A DNA stretch of 64,000 nucleotides from Saccharothrix longispora (GCF_030852425.1 NZ_NSDM01000001.1:186001-250000), one strand, 5' to 3'; counted from the stretch's first letter, positions 8,258 to 18,840 are shown. A program made the numbers and translations. The notes: generated by a model from the sequence alone, not told the origin.

Positions 8258-9585
8258 GCCGTCACCTCCGCTCCCCGGTACAGGGGGCCCAGCAGCAGCG
8301 CCGTGAAGCTCGGCATCTCGTCCTGCTCCAGGCCCACCTCCGGCGCGAGCAGCGCGGCCAGGAATTCCTGCTCGGCGGGCGAGTTGGCCAGCACCGGCGC
8401 GCCGTACGACGACGACACGACCGTGCCGTCCTCGCGGATCGTGCCGGTGTTCGGCGGCAGCACGCCGTCGGTGGCCGAGCGCGCGGGCGGCGGCGACGTG
8501 GAACCGTCCCTCACCGGCCCCTCCGGCGGGTACTGCGGGAACGGGTCGGGCCGCGGCACGATGTCGTAGCAGCGGGGACCGCGCTTGTCGGCGTACTCCG
8601 GCTCGTCCTTGCCCGGCTCGTACTTGCCGCGGTTCGCGGTGACCTCCAGCGTGATGTGCAGCCCCGGCTCGTCCGTGCCCTTGCCGAACACCTGGTCCAT
8701 GATCGGCTTGAACTCGGTCAGGCCCTTGAGCAGGCACGGGTACTCGGGCGCGTACTTCGCCAGCAGCTCCAGCGTCGGCCGCGACACGTCCGCGAGCTGG
8801 ATGAGGTTGTTCCTGTTCACCGCGAGGAAGCTGTTCACGTCGACCGAGGTGGTGGTCAGCGCGCCGTACAGGGTCAGCAGGTCGTCGCGCTGGTCGACCA
8901 GCGTGCGGCTGGTGACCGTGGCGTCGGACAGGGCCCGCACCAGGTCGGGCGCGGCGTCGGCGTAGGTGTTCGACACGTCCGCGAGCCTGCTGATGCCCTC
9001 CTTGAGCTTCGGCAGCTCGGGGTTCAGCTCACCGAGGTACGCGTCGAGCTGCACCATGGTCTCGCCGAGCGGCCTGCCCCGGTTCTCCAGCGCCTGCGAC
9101 ACGGCGGTCAGCGTGGTGGCCAGCTTCTCCGGCTGCACCGCCTGGAGCACCGGCATCAGGTCGTCGAGCACCTCCTCCAGCTCCACCGCGCCGCTGGAGC
9201 GGTCCTGCGCGATGACGTCGCCGTCGCCCAGCGGCCGTTCCCCGCGCTCGGGCAGCACCAGGTTCACGTACCGCTCGCCGAACAGCGTCTTCGGCAGCAG
9301 GCGGGCCGAGACGTTCGCCGGGATGTGCCGGACCTGCCCGGGGTCGAGCGCCAGGTCCAGCTCGGCGCCGTCGCCCGAGGTGCGGATGCCGTCGACGTGG
9401 CCGACGACCATGCCGCGGACCTTCACGTCCGAGTCCACCAGCAGCTGGTTGCCGACCCGGTCGGTCTTCAGCGTGACCTTCACGACCTCGGTGAACGCGT
9501 CGTTGTAGAGCGCCACCGTGAACGTGAGGAACAGCGCGATCACGGCCAGGAACACGACGCCGAGGAGTCGTCGCTTGAGCGTCAT
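8254..9585 (-). CDS. mceA: MCE family protein MceA
   Basis: First MCE subunit (443 aa), directly after the permeases, which is the standard mceA position. Starts MTLKRRLLGVVFLAVIALFL; the membrane helix is followed by the MCE domain (DSDVKVRGMVVGHVDGI, then LPKTLFGERYVNLVLPE) and a long helical domain ending in a proline-rich, probably disordered tail. ATG overlaps the stop of the upstream yrbE gene (ATGA). Confidence 0.88.
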   Translation of the reverse strand: MTLKRRLLGVVFLAVIALFLTFTVALYNDAFTEVVKVTLKTDRVGNQLLVDSDVKVRGMVVGHVDGIRTSGDGAELDLALDPGQVRHIPANVSARLLPKTLFGERYVNLVLPERGERPLGDGDVIAQDRSSGAVELEEVLDDLMPVLQAVQPEKLATTLTAVSQALENRGRPLGETMVQLDAYLGELNPELPKLKEGISRLADVSNTYADAAPDLVRALSDATVTSRTLVDQRDDLLTLYGALTTTSVDVNSFLAVNRNNLIQLADVSRPTLELLAKYAPEYPCLLKGLTEFKPIMDQVFGKGTDEPGLHITLEVTANRGKYEPGKDEPEYADKRGPRCYDIVPRPDPFPQYPPEGPVRDGSTSPPPARSATDGVLPPNTGTIREDGTVVSSSYGAPVLANSPAEQEFLAALLAPEVGLEQDEMPSFTALLLGPLYRGAEVTA

Positions 9586-10421
9586 CCGGCGATCCTCACC
9601 GTCGTCGTCGTGCCCCAGATCGCCATGCTGAGGAAGAAGTCCAGCAGGCTGGTCGTGACGATCGCGGTGCGCACCGCGCGGCCGACGGCGATGCCCACGC
9701 CCGCCGGCCCGCCGGACGCCCGGTAGCCGTAGTAGCAGTGCGTCAGGATGATCACGACGGAGAAGACCAGCACCTTGCCGAACGACCAGAGCACGTCCAC
9801 CGGCGGTAGGAACAGGGTGAAGTAGTGGTCGTAGGTGCCCGCCGACTGCCCGTAGAACTGGACGGTGATGAACCGCGCCGCCAGGTAGCTGGTGAGCAGG
9901 CCGATCACGTACAGCGGGATGATCGCGACGAAGCCCGCGATGATCCGCGTGGTGACCAGGTACGGCATGCTGGGGATGCCCATGACCTCCAGCGCGTCGA
10001 TCTCCTCCGAGATCCGCATCGCGCCGAGCTGGGCGGTGAAGCCGGAGCCCACCGTCGCGCTCAGGGCGAGGCCGGCCACCAGCGGCGCGATCTCGCGGGT
10101 GTTGAAGTAGGCCGACACGAAACCCGCGAACGCCGACGTGCCGATCTGGTTGAGCGCGGTGAAGCCCTGGAGGCCCACGACCGTGCCGGTGAACACCGAC
10201 AGGCCGACCATCACGCCGATCGTGCCGCCGATGACCGCGAGCGCGCCGGAGCCGAAGCTCACCTCGGCCAGCAGCCGCAGCGTCTCCCGCAGGTAGCGGG
10301 TCAGCGTGCGCGGCGTCCACGCCAGCGCGCGCAGGTAGAACCACAGCTGGTCGCCGAAGGTGTCGAGCATCGACAGCGGCGCGTTCGCCGCCTTGCGGAC
10401 CCGGTTGCCGATCGTGGCCAC
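9582..10421 (-). CDS. YrbE/MlaE-type ABC permease (YrbEB)
   Basis: Integral membrane permease (279 aa) of the MlaE/YrbE family, second of the pair. GTG start one base after the stop of the first permease. Signature region GSGFTAQLGAMRISEEIDAL with EVMGIPSMPYLVTTRI forms the coupling region contacted by the ATPase. Five to six hydrophobic helices are visible. It would pair with the other YrbE and with the MceG-type ATPase encoded upstream. Confidence 0.9.
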   Translation of the reverse strand: MATIGNRVRKAANAPLSMLDTFGDQLWFYLRALAWTPRTLTRYLRETLRLLAEVSFGSGALAVIGGTIGVMVGLSVFTGTVVGLQGFTALNQIGTSAFAGFVSAYFNTREIAPLVAGLALSATVGSGFTAQLGAMRISEEIDALEVMGIPSMPYLVTTRIIAGFVAIIPLYVIGLLTSYLAARFITVQFYGQSAGTYDHYFTLFLPPVDVLWSFGKVLVFSVVIILTHCYYGYRASGGPAGVGIAVGRAVRTAIVTTSLLDFFLSMAIWGTTTTVRIAG

Positions 10422-10422
10422 C

Positions 10423-11208
10423 TCAGCTCCCCTTCGCCGGGACGACCTGGAGGTAGATCGTGGTGAGGACGAAGTTCACGAAGAACAGCAGCAGGAACGT
10501 GATGACGACGGCCTGGTTGACCGCGTCGCCCACGCCCTTCGGCCCGCCGGCGGGGTTCAGCCCGCGGTAGGCGGCCACGATGCCCGCGATGAACCCGAAG
10601 ATCAGCGCCTTGATCTCGGAGATCCACAGGTCCGGCAGCTGCGCCAGGGCGCTGAAGCTCGCCAGGTACGCGCCGGGCGTGCCGTCCTGGAGGATCACGT
10701 TGAAGAAGTAGCCGCCCATCACGCCGACGACGCTGACCATGCCGTTGAGCAGCACGGCCACCAGCATCGTGGCCAGCACGCGGGGCACCACCAGGCGCTG
10801 GATCGGCGAGACGCCCAGCACCTCCATCGCGTCGATCTCCTCGCGGATCTTGCGGCTGCCGAGGTCGGCGCAGATGGCGCTGCCGCCCGCGCCCGCGATG
10901 AGCAGGGCCGTCACGATCGGGCTGGCCTGCTGGATGATCGCCAGCACGCTCGCCGCGCCGGTGAACGACTGGGCGCCGATCTGCCGGGTCAGGCTGCCGA
11001 TCTGGAGCGCGATGACCGCGCCGAACGGGATCGACACGAGTGCCGTGGGCAGCACGGTCACGCTCACCACGAACCAGCACTGCTGGATGAACTCCCGCAG
11101 CTGGAAGGGGCGGCGGAACGTGTTGCGCACGACGTCGATGCCGAGCGCGAACATCCGGCCGGTCTCGCGCAGGACGCCGGCGCCGGGGAACGTCGCCGAC
11201 GTGCTCAC
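10423..11208 (-). CDS. YrbE/MlaE-type ABC permease (YrbEA)
   Basis: First permease of the importer (261 aa). Start GTG 11208-11206, overlapping the ATPase gene stop (GTGA). Contains AGAGGSAICADLGSRKIREE and IDAMEVLGVSPIQRLVVPRV, the conserved YrbE coupling motif, plus several hydrophobic helices. The longer upstream frame is a shadow of the ATPase gene. Confidence 0.9.
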   Translation of the reverse strand: MSTSATFPGAGVLRETGRMFALGIDVVRNTFRRPFQLREFIQQCWFVVSVTVLPTALVSIPFGAVIALQIGSLTRQIGAQSFTGAASVLAIIQQASPIVTALLIAGAGGSAICADLGSRKIREEIDAMEVLGVSPIQRLVVPRVLATMLVAVLLNGMVSVVGVMGGYFFNVILQDGTPGAYLASFSALAQLPDLWISEIKALIFGFIAGIVAAYRGLNPAGGPKGVGDAVNQAVVITFLLLFFVNFVLTTIYLQVVPAKGS

Positions 11209-12269
11209 AGCACGCCCCCGTGCCGCGGCCACGGGGTGGGACCCGCCGGGGTGGTGGCGTCCGCCGGCAGCCGGTAGTGGCGCTGCTCGTCGGGCGTGAG
11301 GCTCGCGATGATGCCCTTCCGGGCGTCCGGCGACAGGGTGTGCAGGATGCTCATCACCCGGTCCTTGCGGCGGCGGACCGCGCCGCGCGGCGGCAGGCCG
11401 GGCGTCGGTTCGAGCTGCGGCACGACGCCGCGCACGTCCTCGTCCGGCGAGCCGTCCGAGTGGCCCGCCTCCTTGTGGGCGAGCTCGGCGGCCATGGTGG
11501 CCTGGTCCTTCTCCTCGGACATGCCGATCGGACCGAGCCGCCGGCCGTTGAGGAACTGCTCCACGACCGGCTCGTCGCTGGTGAGCAGCACCTCGCGGGG
11601 GCCGAACATGACCAGCTCGCGGCGGAACAGCATGCCCAGGTTGTCGGGCACCGTGCGCGCGACCGTGATGTTGTGCGTGACGATCAGGATGGTCGCGTCG
11701 ATCTGCGAGTTCAGGTCGATCAGCAGCTGGCTCAGGTACGCCGTGCGCACCGGGTCCAGGCCGGAGTCCGGCTCGTCGCACAGGATGATCTCGGGGTCCA
11801 GCACCAGCGCCCGCGCCAGGCCCGCGCGCTTGCGCATGCCGCCGGAGATCTCGCCGGGGAGCTTCTTCTCCGCGCCGACGAGGCCGACCATCTCCATCTT
11901 CTCCAGCACGATCCGCCGGACCTCGGCCTCGGTCTTGCGGGTGTGCTCGCGCAGCGGGAAGGCCACGTTGTCGAAGAGGTTCATCGAGCCGAACAGCGCG
12001 CCGTCCTGGAACAGGACGCCGAACAGCTTCCTGATCTCGTACAGCTTGTGCTCGGAGCAGCGGACCAGGTCCGTGCCGTTGATGACGATCTTCCCGCGCT
12101 CCGGCTTGAGCAGCCCCACCAGCGACTTCAGGAAGACGGACTTGCCGGTGCCCGACGGTCCGAGCATCACGCTGACCTCACCGGGAGGGAGGGTCAACGT
12201 GACGTCCCGCCAGATGGTCTGCTTGCCGAAGGACTTCGTCAGGCCCTCGACGACCACCTCGACGCCCAT
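11205..12269 (-). CDS. mkl: Mce-system ABC transporter ATPase (MceG/Mkl-like)
   Basis: ATP-binding subunit (354 aa) energising Mce lipid import. Walker A GPSGTGKS (~residues 37-44), signature ISGGMRKRAGLARAL, Walker B IILCDEPDSGLDP, H-loop THN. The ~100-residue C-terminal extension beyond the ABC core is typical of actinobacterial MceG/Mkl. ATG start with CAGGAGGTG ahead. Heads the mce operon here; in mycobacteria the homologous mkl stands alone between rplL and rpoB, so the position is conserved (established knowledge). Probably serves any other Mce loci in the genome too (inference). Confidence 0.92.
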   Translation of the reverse strand: MGVEVVVEGLTKSFGKQTIWRDVTLTLPPGEVSVMLGPSGTGKSVFLKSLVGLLKPERGKIVINGTDLVRCSEHKLYEIRKLFGVLFQDGALFGSMNLFDNVAFPLREHTRKTEAEVRRIVLEKMEMVGLVGAEKKLPGEISGGMRKRAGLARALVLDPEIILCDEPDSGLDPVRTAYLSQLLIDLNSQIDATILIVTHNITVARTVPDNLGMLFRRELVMFGPREVLLTSDEPVVEQFLNGRRLGPIGMSEEKDQATMAAELAHKEAGHSDGSPDEDVRGVVPQLEPTPGLPPRGAVRRRKDRVMSILHTLSPDARKGIIASLTPDEQRHYRLPADATTPAGPTPWPRHGGVL

Positions 12270-12348
12270 CGCACCTCCTGGTCAACGGCACCGGAGCCGA
12301 CACCGGCAGGCCGGTGTCATACCGGTGCAACGAGGACGTCCCGCCGTG

Positions 12349-12389
12349 GTTACTCGCCAGTTGGTCCAACGCCATCTCAACTGGGTAAC
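12349..12389 (-). promoter_or_regulatory. Interrupted inverted repeat upstream of the mce operon (operator candidate)
   Basis: On the plus strand GTTAC-tcg-CCAGTTG (12349-12363) is mirrored by CAACTGG-GTAAC (12378-12389). The two half-sites are ~14 bp apart. It lies ~80-120 bp before the mceG-type start. A second perfect 8-bp repeat (ACACCGGC / GCCGGTGT, 12300-12317) lies closer to the start. Either could bind a TetR/FadR-type mce regulator; none is encoded here. Confidence 0.35.
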
Positions 12390-12481
12390 AGGGTGACGTC
12401 CACCACCGACCAGAACCCTACCCACGAGTAGGCAACTTTTTCCAGTCCGCTCCGGCCGCCGCACGGCGGCGCTGAACAGCA

Positions 12482-12516
12482 CGAGGGCGGGCACCCGGTG
12501 TGGGTGCCCGCCCTCG
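12482..12516 (-). terminator. Terminator hairpin after rplL
   Basis: Perfect 15-bp stem (12482-12496 with 12502-12516), 5-nt loop, 20 nt after the rplL stop. No U-run follows, as is common in actinomycetes. Separates the ribosomal genes from the mce operon. Confidence 0.8.
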
Positions 12517-12536
12517 ACGGTGCCTGGAGCGCTAGA

Positions 12537-12923
12537 TCACTTGAGCGAGATCTTGGCGCCGGCGGCCTCGAGCTTGTCCTTGGCGGCGTCGGCGACGTCC
12601 TTCGCCACGTTCTCCAGGATCGGCTTCGGAGCGGACTCGACCAGCTCCTTGGCCTCCTTCAGGCCCAGGCCCGAGACGACCTCGCGGACGACCTTGATGA
12701 CCTGGATCTTCTTGTCGCCCGCGCCCTCGAGGACGACGGTGAACTCGTCCTTCTCCTCCTCGGCGGGGGCGGCGGCGGCGGCCGGGCCGGCGGCGGCGAC
12801 GGCGACCGGGGCGGCGGCGGTGACCTCGAAGGTCTCCTCGAACTGCTTCACGAAGGAAGACAGCTCCAGGAGGGTCATCTCCTTGAACGCGTCGAGCAGC
12901 TCGTCGGTGCTGAGCTTCGCCAT
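12537..12923 (-). CDS. rplL: 50S ribosomal protein L7/L12
   Basis: 128 aa. N-terminal dimerisation/L10-binding part ([20 protein letters not shown]), alanine-rich hinge (~residues 40-58), and C-terminal factor-binding domain ([20 protein letters not shown], then [11 protein letters not shown]). Forms the ribosomal stalk with L10 and stimulates translation-factor GTPases. Follows rplJ by 66 bp in the usual rplJL unit. Confidence 0.98.
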   Translation of the reverse strand: MAKLSTDELLDAFKEMTLLELSSFVKQFEETFEVTAAAPVAVAAAGPAAAAAPAEEEKDEFTVVLEGAGDKKIQVIKVVREVVSGLGLKEAKELVESAPKPILENVAKDVADAAKDKLEAAGAKISLK

Positions 12924-12989
12924 GGTGGCGGTCCTTTCTCTTTCAACGCCCGAACTGCGGCCGGGACGCGGAGTGTGCGGGTGTTGTGA

Positions 12990-13547
12990 TCAGCTTTCGG
13001 CGGGAGCGTCGTCCTCGGCGGCGGCGGGCGCCTCCGCGGACTTCTTCTCCACCAGGGCAGCAGCCAGGCGGGCGACCTGCGAAGCCGGGGCGTTGAACAG
13101 ACCCGCGGCCTTGGCCAGGTTGCCCTTCATCGCGCCCGCCAGCTTGGCGAGCAGCACCTCACGGCTCTCGAGGTCCGCGATGGCGGTGACCTCGTCGACC
13201 GAGAGCGGGCGGCCATCCATGTAGCCGCCCTTGATGACCAGGGCCTTGTTGTCCTTCGCGAAGTCACGCAGGGCCTTCGCCGCGTCGACCGGCTCGCCTT
13301 CGACGAAGGCGATGGCGGTCGGGCCGACGAGCAGGGCTTCGAGGCCCTGGACGCCCGCGTCCTCAGCGGCACGCTTGACCAGCGTGTTCTTCGCAACGGT
13401 GTACGTGGTGCCCGCGCCGAGAGCGCGACGCAGCGTGGTGAGCTGCGCCATGGAGAGGCCACGGTACTCGGTGACGACGGCGGCCGAGCTACCGCGGAAC
13501 TTGTCCGACAGCTCGGCGACGGCCGAAACCTTGCTGGGCTTCGCCAT
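12990..13547 (-). CDS. rplJ: 50S ribosomal protein L10
   Basis: 185 aa; begins [18 protein letters not shown] at ATG 13547-13545 with AGGAGG upstream. Contains [18 protein letters not shown] and [12 protein letters not shown], diagnostic of L10; the C-terminal helix binds L7/L12 dimers. A leader with a terminator-like hairpin precedes it, suggesting attenuation control. The long upstream extension of the frame is not coding. Confidence 0.97.
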   Translation of the reverse strand: MAKPSKVSAVAELSDKFRGSSAAVVTEYRGLSMAQLTTLRRALGAGTTYTVAKNTLVKRAAEDAGVQGLEALLVGPTAIAFVEGEPVDAAKALRDFAKDNKALVIKGGYMDGRPLSVDEVTAIADLESREVLLAKLAGAMKGNLAKAAGLFNAPASQVARLAAALVEKKSAEAPAAAEDDAPAES

Positions 13548-13598
13548 GATCGCCTCCTCTCTGGGCTTTGGTGACCGCCGGGAGAGGGCTCCGCGCAA

Positions 13599-13631
13599 CA
13601 AAAAACGCCCCTGCGCAGCAGCACGGGGCGT
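13599..13631 (-). promoter_or_regulatory. rplJ leader attenuator (intrinsic-terminator hairpin)
   Basis: On the minus strand ACGCCCC (13631-13625) pairs with GGGGCGT (13611-13605) around a 13-nt loop, followed directly by a run of U residues (13604-13599). It lies ~50 nt before the rplJ start and after no upstream minus-strand gene, so it looks like a transcription attenuator in the L10(L12) autoregulatory leader rather than an end-of-gene terminator. A 10-bp palindrome GTCACGTGAC lies upstream at 13705-13714. Confidence 0.65.
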
Positions 13632-13802
13632 GACAGACCGGAACGGCCTGCTACTTCCTCGTTCTCCTGCGCGGGTCGCCCGTCGTGCGGGACCTTCGTT
13701 CCGGGTCACGTGACGTGCCCCGGATGACCAGCGGTCTTCGGTGAACCGTTCCCCAGCGTACGGCAGGTGGCAGTCGGCTTCCAAATCGGCATGATGTGAC
13801 GC

Positions 13803-14567
13803 GTGACCGAAGAGCCGCCCAGGAACCCGCCACCGCCACCGGACCTCGACCCGGAACAGCTGAGGCAGTTCCAGGAGTTCCAGAGGTTCCAGGAGTTCCA
13901 GCGCTTCCAGCAGGCCCAGGGCGCCGCCGGACCGCCGGCCCTCCCCCCGGGCCAGTCCCCGTCCCCGCACCTCCAGCAGCCGCACCCGTACCCGCACCCC
14001 CCGGCGACCCCGCCCCCGGCGCCGCCGCGCACACCGCTGTGGAAGACCCTGCTGCGCAGCAAGCTCGTCCGGCGGCTGGTCTACCTGGTCGTCGTCCTGC
14101 TGGTGCTCTCGTACTTCTACGAGCGGTACTTCGGCGGCGACGACCCCGGTGACGTGGCGGTGGACAGCGGCGGCGTGGAGAACAACGTCACCGCGCCCCA
14201 GACCCCGTACGGCAACAACGGCACGATCGCCCTGTTCTACAAGCACGTCGGCACCGGGGACGGCGGCCAGGCGTGCTCGTACTTCAAGACCGACGAACCG
14301 GAGAAGGCGTTCGCGGAGGCGTTCGGCGCACCCGACTGCGAGGCCGCGGTGGGCAAGCTGAAGGAGCAGGTGACGGATGTGAGCACCTACCGCCAGCTCG
14401 GCTTCCCCGCCGACATGCGCACCGCGCCCGCGTCGGGCTCGGTCGAGGTCAGCTCCTGCGCGCTCACCGTGCGCAGCGGCCCCAAGCTGGGCAGGTTCAC
14501 GCTCACCAGGCAGCCGAGCTCGAGCTGGGCGATCACCGGCTACGCGCCCGAACCCGCCTGTCCCTGA
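13803..14567 (+). CDS. Membrane-anchored hypothetical protein with FQEFQRF repeats
   Basis: 254 aa, GTG start, the only plus-strand gene between rplA and rplJ. The N-terminus is proline-rich with a glutamine/phenylalanine repeat ([16 protein letters not shown], residues ~22-37), then more proline/histidine-rich linker and a transmembrane helix ([15 protein letters not shown], ~residues 91-105). The ~150-residue extracytoplasmic domain has three cysteines (ACSYF, PDCEA, SSCAL) plus a final one. Type II topology is likely. I recognise no enzyme motif; function unknown. Confidence 0.72.
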   Translation: MTEEPPRNPPPPPDLDPEQLRQFQEFQRFQEFQRFQQAQGAAGPPALPPGQSPSPHLQQPHPYPHPPATPPPAPPRTPLWKTLLRSKLVRRLVYLVVVLLVLSYFYERYFGGDDPGDVAVDSGGVENNVTAPQTPYGNNGTIALFYKHVGTGDGGQACSYFKTDEPEKAFAEAFGAPDCEAAVGKLKEQVTDVSTYRQLGFPADMRTAPASGSVEVSSCALTVRSGPKLGRFTLTRQPSSSWAITGYAPEPACP

Positions 14568-14597
14568 ACGGCTCCCCGCACGGCTCCCCCGAACGCG

Positions 14598-14632
14598 GGA
14601 GCGCCCCCCGGCACCAGGCCGGGGGGCGCTCC
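14598..14632. terminator. Bidirectional terminator between the 254-aa gene and rplA
   Basis: Perfect 14-bp G/C-rich stem with a 7-nt loop, placed between convergent genes (stops at 14567 and 14652). Likely ends both transcripts. Confidence 0.8.
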
Positions 14633-14651
14633 GCACAGCGGTCGAACGAGG

Positions 14652-15368
14652 TCAGGCGGTCGCCTCGTCGGTCAGCAGGTTCCGGGTCCGGTTCGGGTCG
14701 ACCGGGATGCCGGGGCCCATCGTCGTCGAGACGGTGACCTTCTTCAGGTACCGGCCCTTCGCGGCGGACGGCTTCGCGCGCAGGATCTCGTCCAGCGCGG
14801 CGGCGTAGTTCTCGACCAGCTTCTCCGGCTCGAACGACACCTTGCCGATGACCAGGTGCAGGTTGGCCTGCTTGTCGACGCGGAAGTTGATCTTTCCGCC
14901 CTTGATGTCGACGACGGCCTTGGTGACGTCGGGCGTCACGGTGCCGGTCTTCGGGTTCGGCATCAGGCCGCGCGGGCCGAGGATGCGGGCGATGCGACCG
15001 ACCTTGGCCATCTGGTCGGGGGTGGCGATCGCGGCGTCGAAGTCGAGCCAGCCGCCCTGGATGCGCTCGATCAGGTCCTCGGAGCCGACCGCGTCGGCAC
15101 CGGCGGCCTCGGCCTCGGCGGCCTTGTCACCGGTGGCGAAGACGATCACGCGGGCGGTCTTGCCCGTACCGTGCGGCAGGTTCACGGTGCCGCGGACCAT
15201 CTGGTCGGCCTTGCGGGGGTCGACGCCGAGCCGGATGGCGACCTCGACGGTCGCGTCCAGCTTGACCTTGGACGTCTCCTTGGCGAGCTTGGTGGCCTCC
15301 AGCGGCGAGTACAGCCGCTCCCGGTCCACCAGCTCGGCGGCGTTCTTGTACGCCTTGCTGCGCTTCAT
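14652..15368 (-). CDS. rplA: 50S ribosomal protein L1
   Basis: 238 aa; [20 protein letters not shown] at ATG 15368-15366. Carries the L1 signature ([20 protein letters not shown] and [16 protein letters not shown]). Binds 23S rRNA at the L1 stalk and in many bacteria represses its own mRNA. Follows rplK by 79 bp. The upstream frame extension has no ribosome-binding site and is excluded. Confidence 0.98.
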   Translation of the reverse strand: MKRSKAYKNAAELVDRERLYSPLEATKLAKETSKVKLDATVEVAIRLGVDPRKADQMVRGTVNLPHGTGKTARVIVFATGDKAAEAEAAGADAVGSEDLIERIQGGWLDFDAAIATPDQMAKVGRIARILGPRGLMPNPKTGTVTPDVTKAVVDIKGGKINFRVDKQANLHLVIGKVSFEPEKLVENYAAALDEILRAKPSAAKGRYLKKVTVSTTMGPGIPVDPNRTRNLLTDEATA

Positions 15369-15447
15369 GCGTCTGTTCCTTAAGTGGATCAGTGGTGGTG
15401 ACGAGCCAGCGCGTGGCTCTCCCACGGACTGCGAAGTACGGGGGTGG

Positions 15448-15882
15448 TCAGCCTTCGACCGTGATGCCCATGGAGCGGGCGGTGCCGGCGATGATCTTCG
15501 CGGCCTGGTCGACGTCGTTCGCGTTCAGGTCGACCATCTTGGTCTGCGCGATCTCGCGGACCTGGTCCATGGTCACCTTGGCGACCTTGAGGCGGTGCGG
15601 TTCGCCCGACCCCTTCTCGACACCGGCGGCCTTGAGGATCAGCTTCGCGGCCGGCGGGGTCTTGAGCTTGAAGTCGAACGAGCGGTCCTCGTACACGGAG
15701 ATCTCGACCGGCACGACAGTGCCCCGCTGCGACTCGGTCGCGGCGTTGTACTGCTTGCAGAACTCCATGATGTTGACGCCGTGCTGACCCAGCGCGGGGC
15801 CGACCGGCGGCGCCGGGTTCGCGGCCCCGGCCTTGATCTGCAGCTTGATGACAGCTGCGAGCTTCTTCTTCTTGGGAGGCAT
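15448..15882 (-). CDS. rplK: 50S ribosomal protein L11
   Basis: 144 aa. [20 protein letters not shown] and [13 protein letters not shown] form the conserved N-terminal domain; the C-terminal domain ([20 protein letters not shown]) binds the GTPase-associated region of 23S rRNA. Needed for RelA-dependent stringent response in general. Lies 102 bp after nusG. Confidence 0.98.
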
Positions 15883-15984
15883 CTCAGTTCCTTTATTGCG
15901 GTGTCCGCGCCCGGCCCTGCCAGCCGCAGCGTGGCTGCCGGCACCCCCTTTCGCAGGGGGGACCGGGAGCTCTTGGTGTCCTGG

Positions 15985-16812
<828 letters not shown>

Positions 16813-16859
16813 TCATGCATCACATGTCCACCGCCACCCGGGGCGGCGCGGCGCTCGGC

Positions 16860-17261
16860 TCAGCCGAACAGCCGGAACATGCCCCAGGCGAAGGCCGAAT
16901 CCAGGCCGAAGACCAACGCCACCATGAAGGCCACGAAGACCAGCACGACCCCGGTGTAGGTGATCATCTGCTTGCGGGTCGGCCAGATGACCTTCCGCAG
17001 CTCGCTGACCACCTCACGGATGTAGCGGACGATCCGGGCGAAGATGTTGGGACGCTTCTCCGAGTCCGTCCGCGAGCGCGTGGGGCGGCCCTTCTTGTCC
17101 GCCTCGGCGTCGGAATCGGCCTCGGCCGACTTCTTCGCCTCGACGTCCTTGCGGCCCGCCGGCCGTGCGGAACCACGGCGCTCGCGCCGCGCTGCGGCGG
17201 TAACCGGCCGGGAGGCGCTCTCGCGCTCGTCCGGCTGGTCCTGCTCGCGGCCCTCGCTCAT
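16860..17261 (-). CDS. secE: Preprotein translocase subunit SecE
   Basis: 133 aa. The charged, low-complexity N-terminus (~70 residues) precedes the conserved amphipathic helix FIREV-type segment ([20 protein letters not shown]) and one transmembrane helix ([17 protein letters not shown]). Stabilises SecY in the Sec channel. Lies between tRNA-Trp and nusG, the standard bacterial context. Confidence 0.96.
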   Translation of the reverse strand: MSEGREQDQPDERESASRPVTAAARRERRGSARPAGRKDVEAKKSAEADSDAEADKKGRPTRSRTDSEKRPNIFARIVRYIREVVSELRKVIWPTRKQMITYTGVVLVFVAFMVALVFGLDSAFAWGMFRLFG

Positions 17262-17292
17262 GCCGTCCTCCGCTCACGTTCGCGCTTCGACG

Positions 17293-17365
<73 letters not shown>

Positions 17366-17552
17366 TTGGGGTTCCACCGTCGGAACCCCCTGGCCGGAGA
17401 CGCCCCGCACCGCCCTCACGTGGCTCGTGAGGCAGCGACTCGGCGTTCCGAGTTCCAGAGCATACGGCACGCATCACCCCACTTTCCAACCGGCCCGGTC
17501 AGAGGGGGTGCCGGCACTCGGGCGCGATGTGCGGTCTGCCACGATTGGGGCC

Positions 17553-18794
17553 ATGGCCACGCCTGAGACGACGACCGAGTCCACCCCCGCCGAGCTGCCC
17601 CGGATCTCCAAGCGGATCGGCGGCATCGCCGAGTCCGCCACCCTCGCGGTGGACGCGAAGGCGAAGGCGCTCAAGGCGGCCGGTCGGCCCGTGATCGGCT
17701 TCGGCGCAGGCGAGCCCGACTTCCCGACGCCCGAGGCCGTCGTCGCCGCCGCCCAGGCCGCGTGCGCCGACCCCCGCAACCACCGCTACACGCCCGCCGC
17801 GGGCCTGCCGGAGCTGCGGGAAGCCGTAGCCGCGAAGACGCTGCGCGACTCCGGCTACGAGGTGAAGGCCTCGCAGGTGCTGATCACCAACGGCGGCAAG
17901 CAGGCCGTCTACCAGGCGTTCGCCACGATCCTGGACCCGGGCGACGAGGTGCTGCTGCCCGCGCCGTACTGGACCACCTACCCCGAGGCGATCACGCTGG
18001 CCGGCGGCGTCCCCGTGCAGGTCACCGCCGACGAGACGACCGACTACCTGGTCACCGTCGAGCAACTGGAGGCGGCGCGCACCCCGAGGACCAAGGTGCT
18101 GCTGCTGTGCTCCCCCTCGAACCCGACGGGCTCGGTCTACACCCGCGAGCAGGTCGTCGCGATCGGCGAGTGGGCGCTGGAGCACGGCCTGTGGGTGATC
18201 ACCGACGAGATCTACGAGCACCTGGTGTACGACGGCGCCGAGTCGGTGTCGCTGCCGGTGGTCGTGCCCGCGATGGCGGACCGGACGATCGTGCTCAACG
18301 GCGTGGCGAAGACGTACGCGATGACCGGTTGGCGGGTGGGCTGGCTGATCGGCCCGGAGGACGTGGTGAAGGCCGCGACGAACCTCCAGTCGCACCTGAC
18401 CTCGAACGTGGCGAACGTCTCGCAGCGCGCGGCCCTGGAGGCCGTGTCCGGGTCGCTGGAGGCGGCGCACGGGATGCGCACCGCGTTCGACCGCCGGCGG
18501 CGCACGATCGTCGAGATGCTGTCGGCGATCCCCGGCGTCGAGTGCCCGACCCCGAAGGGCGCGTTCTACGCGTACCCGTCGGTCAAGGCGCTGATCGGCA
18601 AGGAGCTGCGCGGGACGACGATCACGGACTCCGTGCACCTGGCCGCGCTGATCCTGGAGCACGCCGAGGTGGCCGTGGTGCCCGGCGAGGCGTTCGGCAC
18701 GCCCGGCTACCTGCGGCTCTCGTACGCCCTGAGCGACGAGGACCTCAAGACCGGAGTCACCCGAATGGCCGATCTACTGGCTGAGGTCCAGTAG
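17553..18794 (+). CDS. aspC: Pyridoxal-phosphate aminotransferase, probable aspartate aminotransferase
   Basis: 413 aa class I/II aminotransferase. Contains [22 protein letters not shown], the [10 protein letters not shown] segment with the Schiff-base lysine just before it ([10 protein letters not shown]), and [12 protein letters not shown]. The start is the ATG at 17553 ([10 protein letters not shown]). An aspartate-type aminotransferase beside secE/tRNA-Trp is also found in Streptomyces. Converts aspartate and 2-oxoglutarate to oxaloacetate and glutamate by family; exact substrate not provable here. Confidence 0.9.
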   Translation: MATPETTTESTPAELPRISKRIGGIAESATLAVDAKAKALKAAGRPVIGFGAGEPDFPTPEAVVAAAQAACADPRNHRYTPAAGLPELREAVAAKTLRDSGYEVKASQVLITNGGKQAVYQAFATILDPGDEVLLPAPYWTTYPEAITLAGGVPVQVTADETTDYLVTVEQLEAARTPRTKVLLLCSPSNPTGSVYTREQVVAIGEWALEHGLWVITDEIYEHLVYDGAESVSLPVVVPAMADRTIVLNGVAKTYAMTGWRVGWLIGPEDVVKAATNLQSHLTSNVANVSQRAALEAVSGSLEAAHGMRTAFDRRRRTIVEMLSAIPGVECPTPKGAFYAYPSVKALIGKELRGTTITDSVHLAALILEHAEVAVVPGEAFGTPGYLRLSYALSDEDLKTGVTRMADLLAEVQ

Positions 18795-18813
18795 AAAAGC
18801 GACTGTCCGTCAC

Positions 18814-18840
18814 AATAGGCACCCTTTCGGGGTGCCTATT
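18814..18840 (+). terminator. Terminator after the aminotransferase gene
   Basis: Perfect 11-bp stem AATAGGCACCC / GGGTGCCTATT with a 5-nt loop, 20 nt after the stop codon. A/T-ended stem with partial T-richness downstream. Confidence 0.8.

Noticed and set aside
15944..15960. C5/G5 hairpin between nusG and rplK as a terminator
   Set aside because: Short stem without U-run inside an operon expected to be co-transcribed; not strong enough to list.
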